Below, piece after piece: positions 1 to 7,025 of a DNA stretch of 22,542 bases. The notes under the pieces were generated by a model. The model was not told the DNA's origin. It saw only the letters and a program-made list of their open reading frames with translations, and did no database searches. Location of the stretch: the NCBI GenBank assembly GCA_022837365.1, contig JALHHV010000051.1, forward strand, positions 1 through 22,542, in the 5' to 3' direction. The stretch comes from Desulfovibrio sp. (GTDB lineage Bacteria; Desulfobacterota; Desulfovibrionia; Desulfovibrionales; Desulfovibrionaceae). A program made the position numbers and the translations under genes. The first letter of the stretch is position 1; each line of letters begins with the position of its first letter.

Positions 1-157
1 GGGGCCGATTCTCTAGAGTTCCATCATGCAATTAACAGTTTGAAATGATGTGAAATATATACACATCGCGCAAGCCCTGGCCGCATGTCGCGCCACCGGC
101 CTTCCTCCCGCATCGGGCATGCCCCGCACACACTTTGCAACATGCTGAAATACCACG

Positions 158-221
158 CTTAAAAAAATATTTCTGCGTGCCATTCCGCACCCTTGACAGG
201 GGCCGTCCGAATCAATAAAGC
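158..221 (+). promoter_or_regulatory. sigma70-type promoter with AT-rich upstream element
   Basis: A perfect -35 box TTGACA lies at 193-198. It is followed after 17 bases by a weak -10 box TAAAGC (216-221), which places the transcript start near 228. An A/T-rich block (about 159-174), unusual for this GC-rich window, precedes the -35 and could act as an UP element. It is flanked by CACGC (154-158) and GCGTG (175-179), a loose inverted repeat. The predicted start site lies upstream of the ATG at 281 and argues against the GTG start at 230. Confidence 0.5.
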
Positions 222-280
222 CTGCACACGTGGCGATGCGCCATACAACACCATCCGAAGGACTCACGGTAAACACCATC

Positions 281-1213
281 ATGCGCGGCGACAACGTTCG
301 GCGTGTACCCTGCCTCCCCATATATTTCCACAACGTAACCACACGCCGGCTGCTGGCCTCGCTGCTGGCGCTGGTCCTGCTTGCCGTGCCCACCGTCACC
401 GAGGCGGAGCGCGGCGACATGCGCGACACCCTGTCCGGCCATGGCCGGGCCGCGGTGAATGGCGCCGGCGACGCCCGCCGCGTGGCCCTGCGCTCCGCCG
501 AGACGCAGGCCCAGGCGGACGACGACGGCTGGATCGACATGCCCGGCGGCTCGCGCCCGGCCTACATCGGCATCCACGGCGGCACCGTGCCGGTCAGCCT
601 GCTGGCCACGCGCGGCGGCAGCACCATGGTGGCCATGGTGGGCGAAACCGGCAGCGACTTCCTGTACGTGCTGCGCGGTGGGCGCAACCAGTCCGCCACC
701 AACGGCAGCGACCAGTCGGAGGCCGCCGCCGAACTGCTGGCCGCGTCCAGGGCAGCCGACGGCGGGCGCATCTCCACCGTGGCGCTGGACGCCTCGCGCC
801 CGGACCAGATCCCCGGCGCCCGCACCGCCGCCATGCCGGAACCCGGCGCCAACGGCACCGTGCTGTTCGCCTCCACTCCGGAAGGCAGCGTGCCGGTCAT
901 CTACGCCTCCGGCCGCTCGTTCGAATCGCTGGACATCGCCCTGGCCGACTGGACCCCCTTCGGCCTGACCGAGGATCACGCGGTCACCGACGGCAAGGGC
1001 AAGATCGTGGCCGACAAGAAGAACGCCAAGAAGGCCAAGTCCAAGCAAGTGGCCCGCTCCGCCAAGCCCGAGCAGGCCGACAAGGCCCGCGCGGGCAAGG
1101 CCAAGTCCGACAAGACCGATGCGGGCAAGGCCGACAAGGCCCCGCGCCTGCCCCGCAACGAAAAGGGTCCCGTGAGCATCCAGGACATCACGGACGCCCT
1201 GATCGCGGCCTGA
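281..1213 (+). CDS. secreted protein of unknown function with Lys/Ala-rich tail
   Basis: 310 aa; I do not recognise the family. The N-terminus has basic residues and then a hydrophobic stretch (RRLLASLLALVLLAVPT, about residues 22-38) ending in a plausible signal peptidase I site (TEA/ER), so export is likely. The middle (about residues 70-230) is a compact globular region containing VPVSLLATRGG, MVGETGSDFL and a Gly/Ser-rich stretch. From about residue 245 the chain becomes a low-complexity Lys/Ala/Asp run with repeated KAKS, DKA and AGKA units, resembling histone-H1-like tails. It ends in a short non-basic segment (VSIQDITDALIAA). The ATG at 281 was chosen because the promoter predicts a start near 228; a GTG at 230 would add 17 residues. 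AAGGA is present upstream but at long spacing (about 19 nt). The gene is monocistronic, with a strong terminator just after the stop. Confidence 0.7.
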   Translation: MRGDNVRRVPCLPIYFHNVTTRRLLASLLALVLLAVPTVTEAERGDMRDTLSGHGRAAVNGAGDARRVALRSAETQAQADDDGWIDMPGGSRPAYIGIHGGTVPVSLLATRGGSTMVAMVGETGSDFLYVLRGGRNQSATNGSDQSEAAAELLAASRAADGGRISTVALDASRPDQIPGARTAAMPEPGANGTVLFASTPEGSVPVIYASGRSFESLDIALADWTPFGLTEDHAVTDGKGKIVADKKNAKKAKSKQVARSAKPEQADKARAGKAKSDKTDAGKADKAPRLPRNEKGPVSIQDITDALIAA

Positions 1214-1248
1214 TCGCGGCCTGCCCCCTTCCACCCCCGGCTTTTCCC

Positions 1249-1279
1249 GACGCCCCCGCCCTGCGGGGGCGTCTTCGTT
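1249..1279 (+). terminator. intrinsic terminator after the secreted-protein gene
   Basis: A perfect 10-bp stem, GACGCCCCCG (1249-1258) with CGGGGGCGTC (1264-1273), closes a 5-nt loop and is followed by TTCGTT. It lies 36 bases after the stop codon of the preceding gene. The T-tract is short, as is common in GC-rich genomes. Confidence 0.7.
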
Positions 1280-1310
1280 GGCGCGTACGCCCGCCGCAGG
1301 CCGTCCTTCC

Positions 1311-1355
1311 GCATTCCTCGGGGCCGCATTCCTCGGGGCCGCATTCCCCGGACCC
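1311..1355 (+). repeat. 15-bp tandem repeat, three copies
   Basis: The unit GCATTCCTCGGGGCC occurs twice perfectly (1311-1325, 1326-1340) and a third time with changes (1341-1355). A further partial start, GCATC, follows. The repeat lies in the 250-base gap between the terminator and the holin-like gene, where I see no other gene. Confidence 0.75.
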
Positions 1356-1522
1356 GCATCCGCCGCGACGAGCATGGCCGCGCACCCTCGGGACGGCCGT
1401 GCGCCCCCGCTGCCACCCCGCTGCGGCCCGCCGCACCCCGGAAGGCGGGTGTATGCACGTCCTCTCGCGCCATGGCGGGCCGGGCATGCCGCCCGGTGGT
1501 CCAGGCGCGGAAGGAGCATGGC

Positions 1523-2059
1523 ATGGACTGGAAAGGTATCGGCACCACGGTGGCCCGCGTGGCCCCGCTGCTGGGCGCGGCGCTGGGCGGCCCCGTGGGC
1601 GCGGTGGCCGGGGCGGCGGGCGCGCTGCTGGGTTCGGCGCTGGGCGTCTCGCCGGAGCCCGCCGCCGTGGCGGGGGCACTGGGCGACCCGCAGACGCTGG
1701 CCACCCTGCGTGAACTGGAAGTGCGGGAACGGGCACGCCTGCTGGACTGGCAGACCGAGCAACTGCGCGCCGAACTGGACAACACCCGCGACGCCCGTTC
1801 GCGCGAGGTGGCCCTGGCCCGCGCCGGGCACGGCGGGGCCTGGATAACCGGCATGGTGGCCCTGGTGGTGGTGGCGGGGTTCTTCGGCATGCTGCGGGTG
1901 GTGCTGGAGCAGCCCTCGGTGAACGAACCGGCCCTGCTGCTGCTCGGCTCGCTGGGCACGGCCTTCGGGGCGGTGGTCAACTACTACCTGGGCTCGTCGC
2001 TGGGGTCGTTCCGCAAGGACGAACTCCGGTCCCGACCCGGAGGGAGCGGGACGCGATGA
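1523..2059 (+). CDS. phage/GTA-type three-TM holin-like protein
   Basis: 178 aa. The overall plan matches the GTA_holin_3TM family (holins of gene transfer agents and phages). There is a Gly/Ala-rich hydrophobic N-terminus (about residues 10-42) and a charged helical, probably coiled-coil linker (58-97). Two clear membrane helices follow (107-128 and 136-157), and the family-like NYYLGSS motif (153-159) leads into a short basic tail. Such proteins would form lesions in the inner membrane to release particles or lysin; that role is inferred from the family. The start at 1523 is set by AAGGAG (1511-1516) six bases upstream; an in-frame ATG at 1472 lacks such a site. Its stop overlaps the next start (ATGA), so the two are translationally coupled. 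No endolysin gene lies next to it. Confidence 0.75.
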   Translation: MDWKGIGTTVARVAPLLGAALGGPVGAVAGAAGALLGSALGVSPEPAAVAGALGDPQTLATLRELEVRERARLLDWQTEQLRAELDNTRDARSREVALARAGHGGAWITGMVALVVVAGFFGMLRVVLEQPSVNEPALLLLGSLGTAFGAVVNYYLGSSLGSFRKDELRSRPGGSGTR

Positions 2060-2397
2060 ACGGCCCGGACGACGCCGTGACGGGGGGCGGCAACCATGGG
2101 GAAAGCTGGCGGCTGGACCGCCGGGTGGGCGTGCAGGCCCTGGCCGCGGCAGCCACGGCCTTTGCCGGGGCGGTGATGCTGGCGGCCACGGTGCAGGCCC
2201 GGATGGACGCCATGGAGGCCCGAGCCGCCGCCCTGGACGGCGACGTGCGCGCCGCCCGCGAGACCGCCGTCTGCGTGGCCCGCATGGACGAACGGCTGGC
2301 AGCGGTGCAGCGCGCGCTGGAAGAGGTGCGCACCGACCTGCGCCACCTGCGCGCCGAGGCCCGCACGGCCTCCGCCACGGGAAAGGAGGCCCGATGA
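2056..2397 (+). CDS. small membrane-anchored coiled-coil protein (phage-module type)
   Basis: 113 aa. A polar N-terminus is followed by one membrane helix (about residues 24-46, Ala/Val-rich). A long charged helix with heptad-like spacing (about 47-104, including MDERLAAVQRALEEVRTDL) then forms a probable coiled coil. This single-TM plus coiled-coil plan is seen in several phage late-region proteins, including spanin-like i-proteins and DUF2730-type proteins; sequence alone cannot decide between them. It sits between a holin-like gene and a terminase small-subunit gene, with 4-base ATGA overlaps on both sides, so all three should be made from one message. The start is supported by GGAGGGAG at 2039-2046. 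Confidence 0.65.
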   Translation: MNGPDDAVTGGGNHGESWRLDRRVGVQALAAAATAFAGAVMLAATVQARMDAMEARAAALDGDVRAARETAVCVARMDERLAAVQRALEEVRTDLRHLRAEARTASATGKEAR

Positions 2398-3185
2398 AGG
2401 CCATGGAAACCGGCGAAACGGGCCCCAAGGGGAGGACTTCCGGGGCGGCCGCATCCCGGAGGCGCGATGACGGCACGCCACGGCAAGGGGACGGACGCTC
2501 CCCCCGGCTGGGGGTTCGCCAGCGCCGCTTCGTGGAGGAATACCTTGTGGACATGTCGCCCGTACGGGCGGCGGAACGGGCGGGATACGCGCCGGAGCGC
2601 GCCGCGCGCACGGCCGCCCGGCTGCTGCGCACCCCCGCCGTGCTGAAAGCGGTGGAGCGGGCCATGGACAGCCGCGCCGCGCGCACCGGCGTGACCCAGG
2701 ACCTCGTGGTGCGTGAACTGGCCGCCGTGGGCTTCACGGTGATGACCGACCTGTGCCAGTGGTCCGACGAGGGGGTGCGGCTGCGCGATTCCACGGAACT
2801 GACGCGGGCGCAGGCCGCCGCCGTGGCCGAGGTGCGCGAGGGCTCCACCACGCGTGCCGCAAGGCCCGCGCGCGGCGCGCAACAGGACGGACAGCCCGAA
2901 GCACCCGTGCGCGGCGGGGTGCAGGTGAAGCTGCATTCCAAGCTCAAGGCCCTGGAAATGCTGGCCCGCCACCTCGGCATGTTCGGCGCGGCGGCGGGGG
3001 CCGAAGGGGATGCGCCCCCCGGAGGCGATGCGCCGCCGGAGCTTCCGGCGGAACTGCGCGCCCGCATCGAGGAGCTATATCCGGGCCACCCCGACACGGC
3101 GTGCTGCCGGGACGACCCGGACACCCAAGATGTAAAGGACGAAGAGGACGACGACTTCGACGGGGATGCCTGCCGGTACCCGTAG
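2394..3185 (+). CDS. phage terminase small subunit (Terminase_2-like)
   Basis: 263 aa. Residues about 40-90 carry the Terminase_2 N-terminal pattern: RQRRFVEEYLVDMSPVRAAERAGY, then a helical run ending RLLRTPAVLKAVE. This is the DNA-recognition HTH of small terminase subunits. A later segment, KLKALEMLARHLGMF (about 183-197), is also typical of the family. The protein is longer than usual (about 150-200 aa): it has a 35-residue polar N-extension, an inserted polar region (about 150-175) and a strongly acidic tail (DVKDEEDDDFDGD) near the C-terminus. The start has a strong AAAGGAGG site (2382-2389) and overlaps the previous gene by ATGA. TerS normally works with the ATPase/nuclease TerL to start DNA packaging, but no TerL gene follows; the operon ends here in a hairpin. 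Confidence 0.85.
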   Translation: MKAMETGETGPKGRTSGAAASRRRDDGTPRQGDGRSPRLGVRQRRFVEEYLVDMSPVRAAERAGYAPERAARTAARLLRTPAVLKAVERAMDSRAARTGVTQDLVVRELAAVGFTVMTDLCQWSDEGVRLRDSTELTRAQAAAVAEVREGSTTRAARPARGAQQDGQPEAPVRGGVQVKLHSKLKALEMLARHLGMFGAAAGAEGDAPPGGDAPPELPAELRARIEELYPGHPDTACCRDDPDTQDVKDEEDDDFDGDACRYP

Positions 3186-3219
3186 GCAAACATTCCCCGC
3201 CACCCGGCCGCAACGACAC

Positions 3220-3255
3220 GGCGGGCCGTCCCGTTTCCCCACGGGGCGGCCCGCC
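3220..3255 (+). terminator. long hairpin ending the holin-TerS operon
   Basis: The left arm 3220-3234 (GGCGGGCCGTCCCGT) pairs with the right arm 3241-3255 (ACGGGGCGGCCCGCC), with one G:U pair, around the 6-nt loop TTCCCC. It lies 35 bases after the TerS stop. There is no clear U-tract, so it may act as a Rho-linked or 3'-stabilising structure rather than a classical terminator. The rest of the 308-base gap to the next gene shows only the promoter listed next. Confidence 0.55.
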
Positions 3256-3401
3256 ACGCATCCGGAACCGTTCACGTCCCTGCCGACCCCCTCCGAAACC
3301 CACGGTGAAGATTTCCGGAACGGGCAACCCGGCGTGACCATGCGCACCTTTTCCCCCGCGCCTCCGGCGCGCGGTTCCGATCACGGAAAAATAATGGAGG
3401 G

Positions 3402-3432
3402 TTGTCGGCACCGGCCGTACCAAAGGTATAGT
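3402..3432 (+). promoter_or_regulatory. candidate sigma70 promoter for the small zinc-ribbon gene
   Basis: A good -10 box, TATAGT (3427-3432), is preceded by TTGTCG (3402-3407) with a 19-base spacer, slightly long. It would start transcription about 55 bases before the ATG at 3494. Confidence 0.4.
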
Positions 3433-3493
3433 CGGCCATGCGTCACCGGCGTTCCGCTGGGTGAATGCCGGGCGCAACCGCAAGGAGCGATCC

Positions 3494-3697
3494 ATGAAGG
3501 AACCCATGCCCGACTCGGCGACCTGTACCTTCTGTGGGCGCAGCTTCGATGCGTCCCCCGAGCAGCACGAACGCGAACTGCGTACCCTCAGCCACGACCA
3601 TTTCTGCCTCGACTGCGCCTGCCATGCCGACCCCGCCCTTCTGGCCGTGGTCGGTGAAGACCGCCTGCTGGACATCATCGAAAACTGGTACGGATAG
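3494..3697 (+). CDS. small zinc-ribbon protein, unknown function
   Basis: 67 aa. Two cysteine pairs, C11-x2-C14 and C38-x2-C41 (plus C43), separated by 23 residues including several His, suggest one zinc-binding knuckle fold. The C-terminal half (ADPALLAVVGEDRLLDIIENWYG) is probably a helix. No enzymatic motif is visible. The start at 3494 is supported by AAGGAG (3482-3487) six bases upstream; an in-frame ATG at 3461 lacks such a site. The gene appears monocistronic, with its own promoter and a convergent terminator downstream. Its position after the TerS module may be incidental, because the hairpin and promoter separate them. Confidence 0.7.
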   Translation: MKEPMPDSATCTFCGRSFDASPEQHERELRTLSHDHFCLDCACHADPALLAVVGEDRLLDIIENWYG

Positions 3698-3711
3698 CGG
3701 AACCGCCCGCG

Positions 3712-3760
3712 GGCCGGAGGCGTCCGGCCAGCCGTCCGCGCCGCGCGCGGACGGGGTCTT
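3712..3760. terminator. double hairpin between convergent genes
   Basis: The first hairpin pairs GGCCGGA (3712-3718) with TCCGGCC (3723-3729). The second pairs CCGTCCGCGC (3732-3741) with GCGCGGACGG (3745-3754) around a 3-nt loop, followed by GGTCTT. It lies between the zinc-ribbon gene (+) and the secreted-protein gene (-), so it can serve both strands. Confidence 0.6.
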
Positions 3761-3824
3761 GCCGCACGCCCGTGGCCCGAATCCGGCCCGTGGGTTGGGG
3801 GAAGCGGCCGCCAGCCCTCGCGGA

Positions 3825-4274
3825 TCAGCGGCGGGGTTCCAGACGCAGCCCCACGGGCTCGCCCACGCTGGCCAGCAGGCAGGTTATCCGCACCGGCCGG
3901 GCCACCCCGTCCGGAGTGGTCAACACGCCGTCCATGCGCAGGATGGTGGACACGTAGTGCCCGTCCATCATGCCGTCATGGCGTTCCATGGTGGCGCGCC
4001 CGTCGTTGATGAAGACCAGGCTGGAGGGCGAACCGTACTGGCTGGCCAGTTCGATCTGGGCATAGGCAAGGCAGACGTCCAGATCCTGCTCCGCAACCTC
4101 CGCGCGGGCGGCGGGCAGCGGCGCGCCCCACAGCACGGCGGCCAGCGCCATGCCCAGCAGCGCGCTCGGGGCACCCTTCAGCACGCCGGACGCAAGGCGC
4201 GCGAACCCACTGGGGCGGGATGCCCCGTTCCCTGTGCCGGATACGGCCAACGGTCTTGCAGCGGTGTCTCGCAT
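3825..4274 (-). CDS. secreted small protein, unknown function
   Basis: 149 aa from the ATG at 4274. A long N-region is followed by a hydrophobic segment (about residues 39-53) and an AxA-type cleavage site (PAARA/EV near residue 58), so export to the periplasm is likely. The mature part (about 90 aa) has two cysteines (C68 and C132) that could form a disulfide. It also contains strands such as SSLVFINDGRATMERH and HYVSTILRMDGVLTTPDG. I do not recognise the family. The start is uncertain: no good Shine-Dalgarno lies before 4274, and the frame stays open upstream to 4487. It follows the TPR lipoprotein gene on the same strand with a 234-base gap, which holds a weak hairpin and nothing else I can identify. 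Confidence 0.6.
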   Translation of the reverse strand: MRDTAARPLAVSGTGNGASRPSGFARLASGVLKGAPSALLGMALAAVLWGAPLPAARAEVAEQDLDVCLAYAQIELASQYGSPSSLVFINDGRATMERHDGMMDGHYVSTILRMDGVLTTPDGVARPVRITCLLASVGEPVGLRLEPRR

Positions 4275-4460
4275 GGCGGGCTCGCGTCGGGGAGGCGGCA
4301 ACCACGGCCGGGGCTTCCGGCCGGGCCCCCGTTGGCCCCGCGCCGGACTGGACGCCGCCGGTCCCTGCATTCTGCCCGGAGCATGGACCATGATACTGCC
4401 CATGACCCGGCATGGCTCCATGCCCTGATGATGGGGCGGCGACGCCTCCGGGTCAACCCG

Positions 4461-4477
4461 CGCCTTCGGGAAAGGCG
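4461..4477 (-). terminator. short hairpin after the TPR lipoprotein gene
   Basis: CGCCTT (4461-4466) pairs perfectly with AAGGCG (4472-4477) around a 5-nt loop, just downstream (on the minus strand) of the TPR gene stop at 4509. The stem is short, with no U-tract. It could be an attenuator between the two minus-strand genes. Confidence 0.3.
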
Positions 4478-4508
4478 GGCCGGTCACGGCCGGAAACGCT
4501 GGCCGCCG

Positions 4509-5156
4509 CTACTTGCAGATGCCTTCGCGCCTGGCCGATTCCATGCCGGTGCAGTCGCCATTGGAGCAGCCCTTGGCGAAGTCGGCGCAGGCGGCGGAAA
4601 TCTCGTCCTCCGCCAGCTCCACGGCCGCCCGGTAGTTCCACGCCCGGTGCTGCGCGGAATCCAGTTCGATGGACCGGGTCAGGTCCTTGCGCGCGCCCAG
4701 CCGGTTGCCCATGCGAAAGGCCACCAGCCCCCGCCAGGCATAATTCTCGGCCGAGGGGTTCTGCCGCACGGCGCGGGTCAGGTCGTCGAACGCTTCATCC
4801 CACAGCCCCATGTCGCTGTGGGCCAGCCCCCGCCGGGCAAAGGCCTGCCAGTAGTCGGGCTGCAACTCGATGGCCTTGTTCAGGTACGCCACGGCCTTTT
4901 CCGGCTCGGTGCAGGTTTCGCCGCCCTTCCACAGCACATGGGCCATGGCGAAGTACTTCTCCGCCTCGGGGTTGACCTTTCCGGAAACCCCCATGGGGTT
5001 GTAAGGCTTCAACGGTTCCTGCGAGGCGCAGCCGGACAGGGCCAGCAGCATCAGGGCCAGCAGAACCATCAGCAGCGCCAGCAGCCTTGCCGGGGCGCGC
5101 TTGCCCGGCCGGGAAGCTGCCGAAAGGCTGGCGGTGCGAAACAACGTGAACGGCAT
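4509..5156 (-). CDS. TPR-repeat lipoprotein
   Basis: 215 aa. A basic N-region and a hydrophobic segment (about 24-41) end in a lipobox, LALSGC, with the lipidated cysteine at 43. The following Ala suggests outer-membrane sorting. Residues about 67-170 form three TPR-type helix pairs (EKAVAYLNKAIELQP, WDEAFDDLTRAVRQNP, GARKDLTRSIEL), a scaffold for protein-protein contacts. The C-terminal 30 residues hold four cysteines (C190, C197, C202, C214) in a pattern often seen after TPRs in delta-proteobacterial proteins. The start is fixed by CAGGAG (plus-strand 5163-5168) seven bases upstream. The next gene downstream on the same strand is a secreted protein of unknown role. The motB terminator lies upstream, so this is probably a separate transcription unit. 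Confidence 0.8.
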   Translation of the reverse strand: MPFTLFRTASLSAASRPGKRAPARLLALLMVLLALMLLALSGCASQEPLKPYNPMGVSGKVNPEAEKYFAMAHVLWKGGETCTEPEKAVAYLNKAIELQPDYWQAFARRGLAHSDMGLWDEAFDDLTRAVRQNPSAENYAWRGLVAFRMGNRLGARKDLTRSIELDSAQHRAWNYRAAVELAEDEISAACADFAKGCSNGDCTGMESARREGICK

Positions 5157-5200
5157 GTCCGTCTCCTGTATGGGTGCGGGCCGTGCGGCCCGGCGTGGCC

Positions 5201-5230
5201 GGGTGTTACGGGGTGTCGCGGGGTGTTGCC
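5201..5230. repeat. 10-bp tandem repeat, three copies
   Basis: The unit GGGTGT(T/C)(A/G)CG recurs at 5201, 5211 and 5221, the last copy ending GCC. It lies in the leader region of the TPR lipoprotein gene, 45 bases before its ATG. Confidence 0.55.
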
Positions 5231-5314
5231 CGGTGCGGCCTGCCGGGGCAGACCGGAGCCGGCCGGAACCGGCGTCGGAAGCCGCGCCGTCTTCCCCTCG
5301 GGCCCCAAAGAGTG

Positions 5315-5344
5315 CGCGGGACGGGCCACCCGGCCCGTCCCGCG
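5315..5344 (-). terminator. intrinsic terminator of the pilZ-motA-motB operon
   Basis: A perfect 13-bp stem pairs 5315-5327 with 5332-5344 around a 4-nt loop. On the minus strand it is followed by CACTCTTT. It lies 34 bases past the motB stop codon and separates the operon from the TPR lipoprotein gene. Confidence 0.75.
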
Positions 5345-5377
5345 TGCAAGGACGATACATGGGCCAGCGCCGCGCCC

Positions 5378-6103
5378 CTAGTAGACCACGTTGTACGACA
5401 TGACCTCCGGCCGGTGGAAATGGAACTCCACGCGCCGGTTCTTGCTGCGGCTTTCGGGGGTGGTGTTGGGTTCCAGGGGGCGCGTGTCGGCGTAGGCGAT
5501 GCCCCGCAGCCTGGTGGGCTTGATGCCGCCGTGCTCGATGATGTAGCGCACGGCCGCCGCCGCGCGCGCGCCGGAAAGTTCCCAGTTCGAGGGGTACGGG
5601 CTGCCCGCGGCCACCTCGCCGCTGTCGCTGTGGCCGCGCACCATCAGGTACAGATTGTACTCGCGCAGGATCTTGACGACCTCGTCCAGCACCTTGCTGC
5701 CTTCCGGCACCAGTTCGGCCGAACCGGCCTTGAACATCACGTCGCTGTTCACCCGCAGCAGCACGCCCACGTCGTCGGCGCTGATGCCGCTGGCGTTCTG
5801 CGGAATGGCGTCGGCCATCAGCATCTGCTTCAGCTTCTGGGCGATGGCGTAGTGCGACTTTTCGGTTTCCGACACCTTGAAGTCGCGCGTGTCCAGCTTG
5901 TCCACCCCCTGCACGAAGGGGTTGTTGGCCACGGGCGAAACGTTGCTCGAATCGAACAATGACCGCTCGGTGGAGAAGTAGCCGGCCAGCGCCTCCTTGG
6001 TCTCCGGCGGGGTCATGTTCAGAATCCACATCAGCAGAAAGAAGGCCATCATCGCCGTCACGAAGTCGGCGTAGGCAACTTTCCATGATCCACTGCCAGC
6101 CAT
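5378..6103 (-). CDS. motB: flagellar stator protein MotB
   Basis: 241 aa. A very short cytoplasmic N-terminus leads into a single membrane helix (VAYADFVTAMMAFFLLMWIL, about residues 9-28). Asp13 lies in the motif that carries the essential ion-binding Asp of MotB proteins. A plug/linker region follows. An OmpA-like peptidoglycan-binding domain (about 115-235) has RGHSDSGE, NWELSGARA and a final NRRVEFHF. Together with MotA it forms the ion-driven stator that anchors to the cell wall and turns the flagellar rotor. Whether it uses H+ or Na+ cannot be told from sequence by eye. The start has a GGAGGAA site just upstream (plus-strand 6107-6113). It follows motA by 67 bases, and a strong terminator lies after it. 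Confidence 0.95.
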   Translation of the reverse strand: MAGSGSWKVAYADFVTAMMAFFLLMWILNMTPPETKEALAGYFSTERSLFDSSNVSPVANNPFVQGVDKLDTRDFKVSETEKSHYAIAQKLKQMLMADAIPQNASGISADDVGVLLRVNSDVMFKAGSAELVPEGSKVLDEVVKILREYNLYLMVRGHSDSGEVAAGSPYPSNWELSGARAAAAVRYIIEHGGIKPTRLRGIAYADTRPLEPNTTPESRSKNRRVEFHFHRPEVMSYNVVY

Positions 6104-6170
6104 GGCGTTCCTCCCCGCAGGGCGCGCCGTGCCGGACGGGCGGAATTTCCGCCGCCGGGCGCGCGGCGCG

Positions 6171-7016
6171 TCAGCCCTTCAGCTTTTCTTCCATCTCGAT
6201 GAACGTGGGCCGGAACGTGTGCGGAATGGCACGGCGGCCGTACTCCACCGCGATGATCGGCGTGGAGCCCCGGATGGCGGCGGCCACCGCCTCCTTGATC
6301 ACCGCGAAGTACATGTGCTGCTCGTGGTTGGCCTGTTCGATCTTGGCCCCCATGGGCCCGAACACGCCGTAACAGAACAGGATACCGATGAACGTGCCGA
6401 TCAGCGCCGCCCCGATGTGGTGGCCCAGCACCTCGGGCGGCTCGTTGATCTTGCCCATGGTCAGCACGACGCCGAGCACCGCGGCCACGATACCCATGCC
6501 GGGCAGCGATTCGGCCATGCGGCCGATGGCGTGCGGGGCGATGGATTCCTCCTCGTGCATGGACTTCATGTCCACTTCCATCAGGCTGTCGATCTCGTTG
6601 GGGTCGCCGGTGGTCAGGTACACCCGCAGCGTGTCGCCGATGAAGTGCACGGTGTGCTTGTCCTTGGCGATGGAGGGGTACTTGTTGAAGATGGAGCTGC
6701 CTTCCGGCTTTTCGATGTCCTGTTCGATGCTGATCACCCCTTCGCGGTGCATCTTGACGAACAGCGAGTTGAGCAGGCCCAGCACATCGAGGTACTTGGC
6801 CTTGCTCATGCCGGGGTCGCCCAGCACCAGCTTGAGGTTCTTCAGCACGAGGCCCAGCGAATACTTGGTGCTGGAGACGATGAACGCGCCGATGGCCGCC
6901 CCGAGGATGATGATCAGTTCCGCGGGCTGCCACAACACGTGCATGACGCCGTGCGCCATCAGGTAGCCGGTGATGATCGAGCCGAAAACGACAACGAGAC
7001 CGAGTATGGCGAACAT
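6171..7016 (-). CDS. motA: flagellar stator protein MotA
   Basis: 281 aa, the usual length. Four membrane segments are visible (about 1-20, 33-50, 173-190 and 201-220), with a large cytoplasmic loop between the second and third. The loop has Arg91 and Glu98 (MHREGVISIE), matching the MotA residues that contact FliG. Pro172 (ESLPGMG) and Pro221 (FGPMG) match the two prolines needed for torque. MotA and MotB together form the ion channel and torque generator in the inner membrane. It lies 9 bases after the PilZ gene stop; its AGGAA Shine-Dalgarno is at longish spacing and overlaps the end of that gene, so translational coupling is likely. Confidence 0.95.
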   Translation of the reverse strand: MFAILGLVVVFGSIITGYLMAHGVMHVLWQPAELIIILGAAIGAFIVSSTKYSLGLVLKNLKLVLGDPGMSKAKYLDVLGLLNSLFVKMHREGVISIEQDIEKPEGSSIFNKYPSIAKDKHTVHFIGDTLRVYLTTGDPNEIDSLMEVDMKSMHEEESIAPHAIGRMAESLPGMGIVAAVLGVVLTMGKINEPPEVLGHHIGAALIGTFIGILFCYGVFGPMGAKIEQANHEQHMYFAVIKEAVAAAIRGSTPIIAVEYGRRAIPHTFRPTFIEMEEKLKG

Positions 7017-7025
7017 GGCGTAGCG

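Noticed and set aside
212..3193. 993-aa minus-strand open frame opposite the secreted and phage-module genes
   Set aside because: It is low-complexity Arg/Pro/Ser/Gly sequence with no domain. The plus strand has recognisable families, ribosome-binding sites and coupled starts. It is a GC-rich shadow frame.
3395..3425. Possible sigma54 promoter before the small zinc-ribbon gene
   Set aside because: CGGCAC is present, but the second conserved TTGC element is absent at the required spacing. The sigma70 -10 box fits better.
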